Assembly: GCA_035651055.1 (NCBI GenBank)
Contig: DASRGK010000107.1
Span: 8,396-72,395 of the forward strand
Length of the DNA stretch: 64,000 nucleotides
Direction: 5' to 3'
DNA from: JAFKKF01 sp035651055
GTDB taxonomy: Bacteria; Pseudomonadota; Alphaproteobacteria; Rhizobiales; Kaistiaceae
Below, in pieces: positions 43,400-51,833 of this stretch. Made by a program: the position numbers and the translations under genes. Numbering within the stretch: the stretch's first letter is position 1; every line of letters begins with the position of its first letter. The notes beneath the pieces are model-generated. The model was not told the origin of the DNA. It made no database searches and saw nothing but the letters and a program-made list of their open reading frames with translations.

Positions 43400-44914
43400 A
43401 TGAAGGCGCGGGTATCGGTACATCGGGACTTCAAGATCAGCACCATCGATGACCGCATCTACAGTGCATTCCTCGAGCACCTCGGACGGGCCGTCTATGG
43501 CGGCATTTACGAGCCCGGCCATCCTACAGCCGACGCGGACGGCTTCCGCGGTGACGTGCTGGATCTGGTCCGCGATCTGAACATCCCGCTGGTCCGGTAT
43601 CCGGGCGGCAATTTCGTCTCCAACTATGACTGGATGGATGGCATCGGCCCGCGCGACAAGCGGCCGACCCGTCTCGACCTTGCCTGGCGGACCACCGAGA
43701 CCAACGAGATCGGCACCGACGAATTCATGCGCTGGTGCCGCAAGGCGAACACTGAGCCGATGATGGCGGTGAACCTCGGCACCAAGGGGTTCACCGAGGC
43801 CCTGGCGCTGCTCGAATACTGCAATCACAAGGGCGGCTCGTACTGGAGCGACCTGCGCCGGAAGAACGGCGCAAGCCACCCGTACGGTGTCAAGGTGTGG
43901 TGCCTCGGCAACGAGATGGACGGGCCGTGGCAGATGAACCATCGCACCGCCTACGAATATGGGCGCATCGCCAACGAAGTCGCCCGCGGCATGAAGACGT
44001 TCGACGCCTCTCTTCAGCTCGTGGCATGCGGGTCCTCGCACGCCAACATGCCGACCTATCCCGACTGGGAGCGCGAGGTCCTGGAGGAGTGCTACGACAA
44101 CGTCGACTACATCTCGCTCCACACATACTGGCAGAACTACGAGTCCGACTCGCTCAACTTCCTGGCGAAGACGGTGCTTCTCGACCGGTACATCGGCACG
44201 GTCAGCGGCGTCATCGATTACGTCAAGGCGAAGCGGCGTTCGCGGCACGACGTCCATATCTCGTTCGACGAGTGGAACGTCTGGTACCACTCGCGCAAGC
44301 CCGATGGCAGCAACGACGACGGCAAGGACGCCTTCTGGCGTACCGCACCGCCGATCCTGGAAGACGTCTACAACTTCGAGGACGTGCTCCTCGTCGGCTG
44401 TGCGCTCAACACCTTCATCCGCCGCTCCGATCGCGTGCGCGTCGCCTGCATCGCCCAGCTGGTCAACGTGATCGCGCCGATCATGACGGAGAATGGCGGG
44501 CCGGCCTGGAAGCAAACCACCTACTATCCCTACCAGTTCGCTTCCCTCTATGGCCGCGGCGACGCGATGAACGTGGCGGTCGACTGCCCGACATACGACG
44601 CCAAGGTCGCCGACGACGTGCCCTACCTCGACGTCGCGGCGGTGCGCGCGCCTGACGCCAGGATGCTCACCCTGTTCATGGTCAACCGTCATCCGACCGA
44701 GGCGCTTTCGATCGATGTCGATCTGGCCGGCTTCGACGCGACGGAGATCGCGCAACATATCTCCATCGCAAATTCGGACCTCGGCGCGACCAACACGGCC
44801 AAGCACCAGAACCGCGTCGTGCCGACCAAAGGCCAGGGAGTCGGCCTCCGCGACGGGCGCGTCGGAGGCCAACTCGCCGGGCGCTCCTACCATGTCATCC
44901 GGATCAGAATTTGA
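43400..44914 (+). CDS. Alpha-L-arabinofuranosidase, glycoside hydrolase family 51
   Basis: A 504-aa GH51 enzyme, which removes terminal alpha-L-arabinofuranosyl units with retention. The acid/base is Glu172 (WCLGNEMDGPW) and the nucleophile Glu291 (ISFDEWNVWY), both in classical contexts. RYPGGNFVSNYDWMDGIGP is another family hallmark. The C-terminal beta domain follows from about residue 390. There is no signal peptide, so it acts on imported oligosaccharides, presumably delivered by importer F. ATG at 43400 is preferred over GTG at 43397. Confidence 0.93.
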   Translation: MKARVSVHRDFKISTIDDRIYSAFLEHLGRAVYGGIYEPGHPTADADGFRGDVLDLVRDLNIPLVRYPGGNFVSNYDWMDGIGPRDKRPTRLDLAWRTTETNEIGTDEFMRWCRKANTEPMMAVNLGTKGFTEALALLEYCNHKGGSYWSDLRRKNGASHPYGVKVWCLGNEMDGPWQMNHRTAYEYGRIANEVARGMKTFDASLQLVACGSSHANMPTYPDWEREVLEECYDNVDYISLHTYWQNYESDSLNFLAKTVLLDRYIGTVSGVIDYVKAKRRSRHDVHISFDEWNVWYHSRKPDGSNDDGKDAFWRTAPPILEDVYNFEDVLLVGCALNTFIRRSDRVRVACIAQLVNVIAPIMTENGGPAWKQTTYYPYQFASLYGRGDAMNVAVDCPTYDAKVADDVPYLDVAAVRAPDARMLTLFMVNRHPTEALSIDVDLAGFDATEIAQHISIANSDLGATNTAKHQNRVVPTKGQGVGLRDGRVGGQLAGRSYHVIRIRI

Positions 44915-44947
44915 CCGGTGAAGACTCCCCCTCCCGCGAACCAGTTT

Positions 44948-44974
44948 TCATATCGTGTCCGCTGATACATATCA
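44948..44974. promoter_or_regulatory. Operator-like repeat upstream of importer F
   Basis: TGATACATATCA (44963-44974) is a dyad with perfect 5-bp arms. TCATATC lies 8 bases before it, so both parts of the element in front of the GH51 gene are present with different spacing. The binder is unknown; the ArsR-type regulator is the candidate. Confidence 0.4.
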
Positions 44975-45259
44975 TCGATTAATTGACTTCCGTCGTCCGG
45001 GCGATATCGTCCGGAGCAAGAGGATCCGGCGCGGAGCAGTTCCGCCCGGCCGTTCTGGGAGGAGCGGCTGCCGTGCTGGCGAAGGGGATGGGATCGACCG
45101 CGGCACAGCCTGAGCGCGCGGGAGGTAACCCGAGTCAATCAGAGTGAGGAGCAGCGCGGCGGCCACCCGGCCGTCGTGAATTGGCGCGCGCGCCAATCGT
45201 CAAATTCGGGCCGGGAAACCGCGCACCGAAGATCAAGAACCGGTGGAGGAAAGACAAAC
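44975..45259. other. Leader region of importer F, no gene seen
   Basis: Non-coding stretch between the operator-like repeat and the binding-protein gene. Short frames on both strands lack recognisable domains. An untranslated leader of up to about 250 bases is implied if transcription starts near the repeat. Confidence 0.4.
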
Positions 45260-46537
45260 ATGCAAAGCACATGGAAGAAATTGCTTCTCTCAGCGGCGCT
45301 CGTCGTTGCGACAGCCGCGGGAGCTTCGGCCAAGGAAACGGTGGTCTGGTGGGATTTCCTCGGCGGCGGCGACGGCGTTCGCATGAAGAAGCTCATCGAG
45401 GACTTCAACGCCGAGCATAAGGACTCGATCGAAATCCAGGCGACCACGCTCGACTGGGGCGTGCCCTTCTACACGAAGGTGCAGACCTCGGCCGCCGTCG
45501 GCGAGGGGCCGGACGTGATGACCTATCACGCCTCGCGCATTCCGCTCGCGGTCAGTCAGGGCGTGCTTGCCGAGATCACGCCGGACGACATGAAGATCAT
45601 GGGCCTCAGCGAGGCGAGCTTCGCCAGCGCGCCATGGTCGGCCGTGCACGTCGACGGCAAGCAATATGCCGTGCCCTTCGATACGCACCCGATCGTGCTC
45701 TACTACAACAAAGACAAGCTCGCCGCCGCTGGCCTCATCGGCGACAACGGCCTGCCCAAGGACCTGAATGGCGTCGACAATTTCAAGGCGGCGCTGAAGA
45801 AACTGAAGGACGGCGGCAGCAAATGGGGCATCTCCACCGTCACCGCCGACGGCAGCTTTTCCTTCCGCACCATTTACTCCCTGCTCTGCCAGCAGGGCGG
45901 CAGCATCGGTTCTGACGGCCATTGGCTGGAAGGCGACAACGCGGACAAGCTCGCCAAGGCCGTGCAGGTGATCTCTGACTGGGTCTCGAACGGGTACAAC
46001 CCGAGCTATACCGACTACCCGACCACGGTCGCGCTGTTTACGTCCGGCGATGCCGCGATGATGATAAACGGCGTGTGGGAAGTTCCCACGATGACCGACC
46101 TTGCCAAGCAGGGAAAGCTGTTCAACTGGGGTGCCATCGAGCTCCCGGTATTCTTCGACAAGCCTTGCACGTACTCGGACTCGCACTCCTTCGCGATCCC
46201 GAACAATGCCGGCAAGCCGCAGACCCCGGAAAAGCACGCCGCGGTGCTCGAGGTGATCAAGTGGATGGAAGGGCACTCCCTGTTCTGGGCGACCGCCGGT
46301 CACATCCCTGCGAACAAAGCAGTGACCGACTCGGCTGAGTACAAGGCCATGCAGCCGCAGGCGACCTATGCCACGCTCGCCGCCAACATGATCTACGACC
46401 CGAAGTCGAAGTTCGCCGGTGTCGCTTCGCCGCTGTTCGATGCGGCGGGCAATGCATTCACGGCGGCCATCAACGGTGAAACCTCCCCGGCTGACGCGGT
46501 CGCCGACATGAAGGCAACGCTCAACGCTCTCAAGTAA
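45260..46537 (+). CDS. Sugar ABC transporter substrate-binding protein, CUT1 type (importer F)
   Basis: Family 1 solute-binding protein, 425 aa, with a Sec signal (MQSTWKKLLLSAALVVATAAGASA). The mature N-terminus KETVVWWDFLGGGDGVRMKK is typical of oligosaccharide binders. The start follows GGTGGAGGAAAG. It lies between the GH51 gene and two CUT1 permeases, so arabino-oligosaccharides are the likely cargo (inference). Confidence 0.88.
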   Translation: MQSTWKKLLLSAALVVATAAGASAKETVVWWDFLGGGDGVRMKKLIEDFNAEHKDSIEIQATTLDWGVPFYTKVQTSAAVGEGPDVMTYHASRIPLAVSQGVLAEITPDDMKIMGLSEASFASAPWSAVHVDGKQYAVPFDTHPIVLYYNKDKLAAAGLIGDNGLPKDLNGVDNFKAALKKLKDGGSKWGISTVTADGSFSFRTIYSLLCQQGGSIGSDGHWLEGDNADKLAKAVQVISDWVSNGYNPSYTDYPTTVALFTSGDAAMMINGVWEVPTMTDLAKQGKLFNWGAIELPVFFDKPCTYSDSHSFAIPNNAGKPQTPEKHAAVLEVIKWMEGHSLFWATAGHIPANKAVTDSAEYKAMQPQATYATLAANMIYDPKSKFAGVASPLFDAAGNAFTAAINGETSPADAVADMKATLNALK

Positions 46538-46552
46538 CCTCCCGCGACGACT

Positions 46553-46582
46553 CCGGCCGGCACGGTTCGCCGTGTCGGCCGG
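46553..46582 (+). other. Hairpin with UUCG loop after binding-protein gene F
   Basis: A 13-bp stem with one G-T wobble (CCGGCCGGCACGG / CCGTGTCGGCCGG) capped by the extra-stable TTCG tetraloop, 16 bp after the stop codon. No T tract. Confidence 0.55.
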
Positions 46583-46606
46583 GTTCTCGGAGGCTCCGGA
46601 TCCGGA

Positions 46607-47485
46607 ATGCTGAAGAGCAGGCGTAACGAGATTCTTACGGCCGCTGTCCTTGTCGCGCCCTTTGTCGCGATCTACGGCTGGCTGTTCATCTACCCGACGC
46701 TGCAGATGGTGCAGCTAAGCCTTACTGACGCTCCGTTGATCGGGGCTGGCAACTGGATCGGCAGCGAGAACTACGCTCAGCTCCTGTCCGACAAGATATT
46801 CCACACGGCGGTCTGGAATACGTCCTATTTCGTCATCATGACGGTCATCCCTGGCACTGCCGTCGCGCTCGCGATCGCGCTGATGGTAAGCCGCCTGCGC
46901 GGCTGGGCGCAGAGCATCATCCTGGCGGCTTTCTTCCTGCCTTACGTGCTGCCCGTCACGGTCGTCTACGTGATCTGGGACTGGATGCTGAACGTCCAGT
47001 ACGGCGTCCTCCAGCATCTCATCACGCCCATCATGGGCCAGCCGGTGAACGTATGGCGGCGCCTGCCGTGGCTGCTGCCGATGACCGCTCTCATTACCGT
47101 GTGGTGGACGAACGGTCTCTCAATCCTGCTCTTCCTGGCCGGGCTCAGGAACATCCCGCAAGAGATATACGAAGCCGCACAGCTTGACGGCGCCACGCGC
47201 TGGCAGGTTTTCCGGCGCATCACCTGGCCCCTGATCTGGCCGGTCACCGTGCTCTGCCTCACCATCCAGCTTATCCTGCAGATGAAGATCTTCGATCAGG
47301 TCTATCTCTTTTCGATGGGCGGCCGTACCCAGGCCACGATGGTTCTGGTCCAGTACATTTTCGATCAGGCCTTCGTGCACAACAAAGGCGGCTATGCCGC
47401 GACAATCGCCGTTGCGCTGTTCGTCATCGTCATTGCGTTCTCGGTGCTTCAGTTCCAGGCCCTGCGCGCACGGAGCGCGCAATGA
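46607..47485 (+). CDS. Sugar ABC transporter permease, MalF/UgpA type (importer F)
   Basis: A 292-aa CUT1 permease with six predicted helices. Its EAA loop is PQEIYEAAQLDGATRWQVFRRITWPL. It starts 69 bp after the binding-protein gene and overlaps the MalG-type gene by 4 bp. No ATPase gene is present. Confidence 0.88.
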   Translation: MLKSRRNEILTAAVLVAPFVAIYGWLFIYPTLQMVQLSLTDAPLIGAGNWIGSENYAQLLSDKIFHTAVWNTSYFVIMTVIPGTAVALAIALMVSRLRGWAQSIILAAFFLPYVLPVTVVYVIWDWMLNVQYGVLQHLITPIMGQPVNVWRRLPWLLPMTALITVWWTNGLSILLFLAGLRNIPQEIYEAAQLDGATRWQVFRRITWPLIWPVTVLCLTIQLILQMKIFDQVYLFSMGGRTQATMVLVQYIFDQAFVHNKGGYAATIAVALFVIVIAFSVLQFQALRARSAQ

Positions 47486-48354
47486 CCGCCACCACCGCCG
47501 ACCTCAGCCGGATCGCAGTCAGGTCGAGCCGGTTCGGCGACATCGGCGCAATCCTGCTGACGATCCTGACCATCATCTGCGCCGTGGTCTGGTTCTTTCC
47601 GCTCTACTGGGCGCTCGTCACGAGCTTCAAGTACGAAAACGACGTCCTGTCCAAGTCGTTTTCGCTGCTGCCCGAGCACCCGACGCTCACCGCGTACATC
47701 TACATGCTGACGCACTCGCGTCTTCTTACCTGGTATCTCAACTCGACGATCGTCGCAGTCTCGACCACCGTCCTGGTCGTCCTGATGGCGGCATGCTGTG
47801 GCTACGCCATCTCGCAACTGCGCTTCCCCGGCCGCAAACTTCTCTGGTGGCTTATCCTGGCCAGTTTCATGGTCCCGGTGCCGGCGCTGATCGTGAACCA
47901 TTTCATCATCATCGCCGGCGTGCAGCTGCTCAACACCTATCCGGGCGTCGTGCTGCCGCAGATGATCGCGCCCGTGACGATCATCATCTACAAGCAGTTC
48001 TTCGATTCGGTGCCGCGCGATTTTCGCGAGGCCGCGGTGATGGACGGCGCGAGCGAGTTCCAGCTGCTGTTTCGTATCTTCCTGCCCATGAACTGGGGCG
48101 TGACGACGGCGCTGGCGATCGTCACCTTCATCGGGGCGTGGAACACTTTCCTGTGGCCGTTCCTGGCCACCAAGACCGAAGACATGATGACGGTGACAGT
48201 CGGCATCGTCGCCGTCCAGGACGCCTTCGGCGTTTACTACGCCAAGCTCCTCGCCGGCGCCGTGCTCGCAGGCCTGCCGGTTGCGACGGCGTACCTCATC
48301 TTTCAGCGCCGGGTCACCCAGGCCATCACGCTGTCCGCCGGTATCAAGGGCTGA
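47482..48354 (+). CDS. Sugar ABC transporter permease, MalG type (importer F)
   Basis: A 290-aa CUT1 permease. EAA loop PRDFREAAVMDGASEFQLLFRIFLPM and FIGAWNTFLWPFLATK are the MalG-side hallmarks. It completes the binding protein-permease-permease set and is followed after 104 bp by the ArsR-type regulator gene. Confidence 0.88.
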   Translation: MTATTADLSRIAVRSSRFGDIGAILLTILTIICAVVWFFPLYWALVTSFKYENDVLSKSFSLLPEHPTLTAYIYMLTHSRLLTWYLNSTIVAVSTTVLVVLMAACCGYAISQLRFPGRKLLWWLILASFMVPVPALIVNHFIIIAGVQLLNTYPGVVLPQMIAPVTIIIYKQFFDSVPRDFREAAVMDGASEFQLLFRIFLPMNWGVTTALAIVTFIGAWNTFLWPFLATKTEDMMTVTVGIVAVQDAFGVYYAKLLAGAVLAGLPVATAYLIFQRRVTQAITLSAGIKG

Positions 48355-48410
48355 GCGGAGACCGCGGCCGCGGTGTCAGGCCCTGGACAACATCAACTGG
48401 CGTTGGACCT

Positions 48411-48427
48411 TATCAGCCTTCCTGATA
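48411..48427. promoter_or_regulatory. Inverted repeat upstream of the ArsR-type regulator
   Basis: TATCAG-N5-CTGATA with perfect 6-bp arms, 31 bp before the GTG start. It shares the TATCA half with the elements at 43366 and 44963. It may be an autoregulatory site (inference). Confidence 0.4.
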
Positions 48428-48458
48428 TAGACGCGCAGCATCGCAGTCTGGGCAGCCC

Positions 48459-49400
48459 GTGAAATCCAACTTCCTCACCATCAACATCGGGGAGGGCTTT
48501 GATGTCCTCAAGGGGCTGGCCTCACCCATCCGGATTTCAATTCTCAAGACGCTTCACGAAAAGGGACGGCAGAACGTCAACGAACTGAGCGCCCGCCTTC
48601 GCCTGCCGCAATCGACGGTGGCCACCAATGTCCAGGTTCTGGAAGAAGCCGGGCTGATCGCCACCGAAACGGTCAAGGCGACCAAGGGCCACCAGAAGAT
48701 CTGCTCGGCGCGCTACGACGAGATCATCGTCCGCTTCGAGGGCGAAAAGCCGCAACGGACGCCGAACCTGATCGAGGTGGCCATGCCCCTCGGCCTTTTC
48801 ACAAACTGCGAAGTGAGCGCCCCCTGCGGACTCTGCTCGACGGAAGGCATCATCGGGCTGCTCGACGTCCCGGACTCGTTCCTCGATCCGAGCCGGGTCA
48901 GCGCCGCGCTCCTCTGGTTCGGCCGCGGCTATGTCGAGTACAAGTTTCCGAACAACGCGAAGCTCCTCAACAAGCCGGTCGAGTCGGTCGAATTCTCGAT
49001 GGAGCTGTCGTCGGAAGTTCCGGGCACCAATCTCAACTGGCCGTCAGACATCACGTTGTGGGTCAACGACATTCCCGTCGGCACCTGGACCTCGCCCGGC
49101 GACTACGGTGACCAGCGCGGGGTCTACACCCCTGATTGGTGGAAGCTGGAGGGCTCGCAGTACGGCAAACTGAAGACTTGGCGTATCGCCAGGAACGGCA
49201 CGTTCATTGACGGGGTCCGGATTTCCGACGTGAACACCGCCGAGATCGACCTCCCCAATCACAGCTCGATCAGGCTGCGGATCGGCATCGATGAAAAAGC
49301 CGAGCACCCAGGTGGAGTCAACATCTTCGGAAAGGGCTTCGGCAACTACGGTCATGACATCATCATGCGACTGCAGTTGCAGGAGAGCCGCAAGAGATGA
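48459..49400 (+). CDS. ArsR-type HTH regulator with large C-terminal domain (COG4189-like)
   Basis: The 313-aa protein has an ArsR-like winged helix at residues about 10-80 (LASPIRISILKTLHEKGR; LRLPQSTVATNVQVLEEAGL). A region with three cysteines (NCEVSAPCGLCSTEGIIG) follows, then about 190 residues rich in beta strands (WFGRGYVEYKFPN, DITLWVNDIPVGTWTSPGDY) that look like a jelly-roll sugar-binding fold. Ordinary ArsR proteins stop near 110 residues. It ends the GH51/importer F cluster and probably senses an arabinoside. GTG start at 48459; the ribosome site is poor. Confidence 0.75.
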   Translation: MKSNFLTINIGEGFDVLKGLASPIRISILKTLHEKGRQNVNELSARLRLPQSTVATNVQVLEEAGLIATETVKATKGHQKICSARYDEIIVRFEGEKPQRTPNLIEVAMPLGLFTNCEVSAPCGLCSTEGIIGLLDVPDSFLDPSRVSAALLWFGRGYVEYKFPNNAKLLNKPVESVEFSMELSSEVPGTNLNWPSDITLWVNDIPVGTWTSPGDYGDQRGVYTPDWWKLEGSQYGKLKTWRIARNGTFIDGVRISDVNTAEIDLPNHSSIRLRIGIDEKAEHPGGVNIFGKGFGNYGHDIIMRLQLQESRKR

Positions 49401-49717
49401 GACAGGCTTTCCGCTTCAGACAGATGTGAGCCGGATCGAGTGGGAGAGGTTCTCCGAAGCCGTTTCTTGCGAAACACGAATCGATGAACCCCGATGCAGG
49501 TGTTTTGGCCTTCCGGCCGGACCATCAGAATAGGGAAACTGGTGTCGCGGACACGGCGCGGCTGTCGATAATGAAGACGCGATCCGCCGCGCCACAGTCG
49601 CGCGCCGGCGGCGGGCCGTGAGCGTGGGCTGACCGCCGGTCAGCCGCCGGGGCCGCGGGCTTGCCCAAGAGCGAGCCTCTGCGGCTCTCAGCCCCGCATC
49701 CTTTCAGACAGCACGCA
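49401..49717. other. Intergenic stretch, no gene seen
   Basis: Downstream of the ArsR-type gene and upstream of the promoter of the 49823 operon. Frames on either strand are GC-rich shadows. No strong terminator was found. Confidence 0.4.
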
Positions 49718-49766
49718 TTGACTCGGAAACGTTTCCGGGCGACCTTCCGGCCGGAAACGTTTCCGG
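49718..49766. promoter_or_regulatory. Pair of LacI-type palindromes, with -35
   Basis: -35-like TTGACT (49718-49723) is followed directly by CGGAAACGTTTCCG (49724-49737), a perfect 14-bp palindrome centred on CG. A second, CCGGAAACGTTTCCGG (49751-49766), is perfect over 16 bp; the centres are 28 bp apart. They precede the 49823-54676 operon, and the LacI-3 gene lies at its far end, so LacI-3 is the likely binder. Confidence 0.65.
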
Positions 49767-49822
49767 GACCTTGGCGATAGGATCGACGCGGGACTAACCC
49801 GCGCGGCGCAAGGGAAGGCAGG

Positions 49823-50857
49823 GTGGTCTTCAAAGCCGTTCTCGCAGGCTGCGGCAGCATGGCGAAGGGCTGGCTGCGCGCGCTTCACGAAGCTCCCGAG
49901 TTGACCGGGCGCGTTGAAGTAGTCGGGCTTGTCGATCTCGACCTCGCAGCGGCCGCGCGTATCCAGCAGGAATTCAACCTCGGGAGCGCCGCGACCGGCG
50001 CGGATCTCGAGGAGATGCTCACGACCGCCCGCCCGGATCTGCTCTTCGATGTCGTGGTGCCCTCTGCCCGCCGCGACGTCGTCCTCACCGGCCTCGGACA
50101 CCGCTGTCATGTTCTGACGGAAAAGCCGATGGCCGCCTCGATCGAGGAAGCGCGCCAGATCGTCGCCGCCGCCCGGTCGGCGGGACGGGTCCATGCGGTC
50201 ATCCAGAATCGCCGTTTCATCGAGGGCGTTCGCCGCATCCGCGCCACCGTTGCCAGCGGCGTGCTCGGCGACCTGACGGCCCTGCACGCGGACTTCTTCA
50301 TCGGTGCACATTTCGGAGGGTTCCGCGAGCAGATGCAGAACGTGCTGCTCGTCGACATGGCAATTCACACCCTGGACGCCGCCCGCTTCATGGCCGGCCT
50401 CGACCCGGTCGCCGTCTATGCACAGGAGTACAATCCCAGAGGCTCCTGGTACGCGCATGGCGCCGCGGCGAATGCGATCTTCGAATTCTCCGGCGACGTG
50501 ATCTTCACCTATCGCGGTTCGTGGGCCGCGGAAGGCGCCAACACGAGCTGGGAGAGCAGCTGGCGTATCATCGGCACCAAGGGAACGCTTCTCTGGGACG
50601 GGGCGGACCGGTTCGAGGCGCGGGTCGTCGCAGGCGACAGCGGCTTTTTCCGGCCGCTCCAAGATGTGGCGGTCGCCCCCGTTCCCGACCCCGCCCAAAC
50701 GCACGGCCATGCCAGCGTCATCGCCGAGTTTCTCGCGGCCATCGAGACCGGACGCACGCCGGAGACGGCCGGCGCCGACAATATCAAGAGCCTGGCCATG
50801 GTTTTCGCCGCCGTCGAAAGCGCGCGCACCCGCCGGCGCGTCCTGATCGCAGCCTAG
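49823..50857 (+). CDS. Gfo/Idh/MocA-family oxidoreductase
   Basis: An NAD(P)-dependent sugar oxidoreductase of 344 aa. The N-terminal Rossmann fold begins VLAGCGSMAKGW; the EKPMA motif follows strand 5 near residue 100. The active-site His is in DMAIHTLDAARFM. GTG start at 49823 after AGGGAAGGCA. It leads an operon with a TIM-barrel isomerase and importer G. Family members oxidise inositols, hexoses and related sugars at a ring carbon; the substrate here is unknown. Confidence 0.86.
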   Translation: MVFKAVLAGCGSMAKGWLRALHEAPELTGRVEVVGLVDLDLAAAARIQQEFNLGSAATGADLEEMLTTARPDLLFDVVVPSARRDVVLTGLGHRCHVLTEKPMAASIEEARQIVAAARSAGRVHAVIQNRRFIEGVRRIRATVASGVLGDLTALHADFFIGAHFGGFREQMQNVLLVDMAIHTLDAARFMAGLDPVAVYAQEYNPRGSWYAHGAAANAIFEFSGDVIFTYRGSWAAEGANTSWESSWRIIGTKGTLLWDGADRFEARVVAGDSGFFRPLQDVAVAPVPDPAQTHGHASVIAEFLAAIETGRTPETAGADNIKSLAMVFAAVESARTRRRVLIAA

Positions 50858-50868
50858 GAAAAGAAATC

Positions 50869-51765
50869 TTGTCCGATCCCGCCAAGTCGATCCGCATCGG
50901 CACCATGATCAAGGCCACCGAGGGCCGTGCGCCGGAAACCATCACGGCCATCGCCGACCTGGGCTTTGAGAGCTTCGAACCCTTCTTCTGGCAGACGACG
51001 GGTGGCCAGAACCTCGCCGAACTCGGCAAGCGCTGTCGCGACGCGATCGGCAACCGCGACATCACGATCTCGACCATCGGCATGTTCGGCAATCCGCTGG
51101 AAGACCGCGAGATGGACCGTGAAACCCTGCAGGGCTGGAAGGACTGCATCGATAACGCCCATCACTTCGGCGCGGGCTGCGTCGCCGGCTTCACCGGGCG
51201 CGTCCGCGGCCGGCCGCTGCCCGAATCCCTGCCACGCTATCGCGAAGTCTGGTCCGATCTCGCCAAGCGCGCCGCCGACAAGGGTATCCGGATCGCGTTC
51301 GAGAACTGCGCGATGGACGGCAACTGGGCCTCCGGCGACTGGAACATCGCGCACAATCCGGACGCCTGGGAGCTGATGTTCAACGAGACGCCCGACGACA
51401 ATCTCGGGCTCGAATGGGAGCCCTGCCACCAGCTCGTCTATCTGATCGAGCCGCTGCCGCAGATCCGCAAATGGGCCGCCAAAATCTTCCACGTCCACGG
51501 CAAGGACGCGACCGTTCGGTGGGAGGTCATTCGCGAGCACGGCATCTTCGGCAAGGAGAAGTTCGTGTTCATGCGCACGCCCGGTTTCGGCGACAGCAAC
51601 TGGGTCGACATCATCTCGGAACTGCGGCTCGCCGGCTGGACCGGCTCTATCGACATCGAAGGCTGGCACGACCCTGTCTATCGCAACGAACTCGAAATGA
51701 CCGGGCAGGTGCGGGCGCTCAATTTTCTGAAGGATTGCCGGGGCGGGGATTTCGTCCCGGCTTAG
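50869..51765 (+). CDS. Sugar phosphate isomerase/epimerase-like TIM-barrel protein
   Basis: A 298-aa protein of the xylose isomerase-like TIM-barrel group (AP endonuclease family 2 fold). Probable metal ligands are Glu in IAFENCAMDG, Glu in LEWEPCH, His in HVHGKD and Glu in SIDIEGWHDP. TTG start at 50869 after AGGAAAAG; the next in-frame ATG is 36 bases later. It follows the oxidoreductase by 11 bp, so the two probably act in turn, oxidation then epimerisation or isomerisation, as in inositol-type pathways (inference). Confidence 0.83.
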   Translation: MSDPAKSIRIGTMIKATEGRAPETITAIADLGFESFEPFFWQTTGGQNLAELGKRCRDAIGNRDITISTIGMFGNPLEDREMDRETLQGWKDCIDNAHHFGAGCVAGFTGRVRGRPLPESLPRYREVWSDLAKRAADKGIRIAFENCAMDGNWASGDWNIAHNPDAWELMFNETPDDNLGLEWEPCHQLVYLIEPLPQIRKWAAKIFHVHGKDATVRWEVIREHGIFGKEKFVFMRTPGFGDSNWVDIISELRLAGWTGSIDIEGWHDPVYRNELEMTGQVRALNFLKDCRGGDFVPA

Positions 51766-51833
51766 GTCGTGGGCGGCGTCGCCGTCCACAGGAAACGCCG
51801 CCCCAGCGCGGGCGGTTCATAGGGGAGGAGATC

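Noticed and set aside
44972..45196. Leftward 74-codon frame in the leader of importer F
   Set aside because: Pro/Arg-rich translation without conserved features; lies in a region with operator-like repeats and is better read as non-coding.
49525..49860. Leftward 111-codon frame across the GGAAACGTTTCC region
   Set aside because: Basic low-complexity translation, no ribosome site or domain, and it overlaps the operators and the oxidoreductase start.
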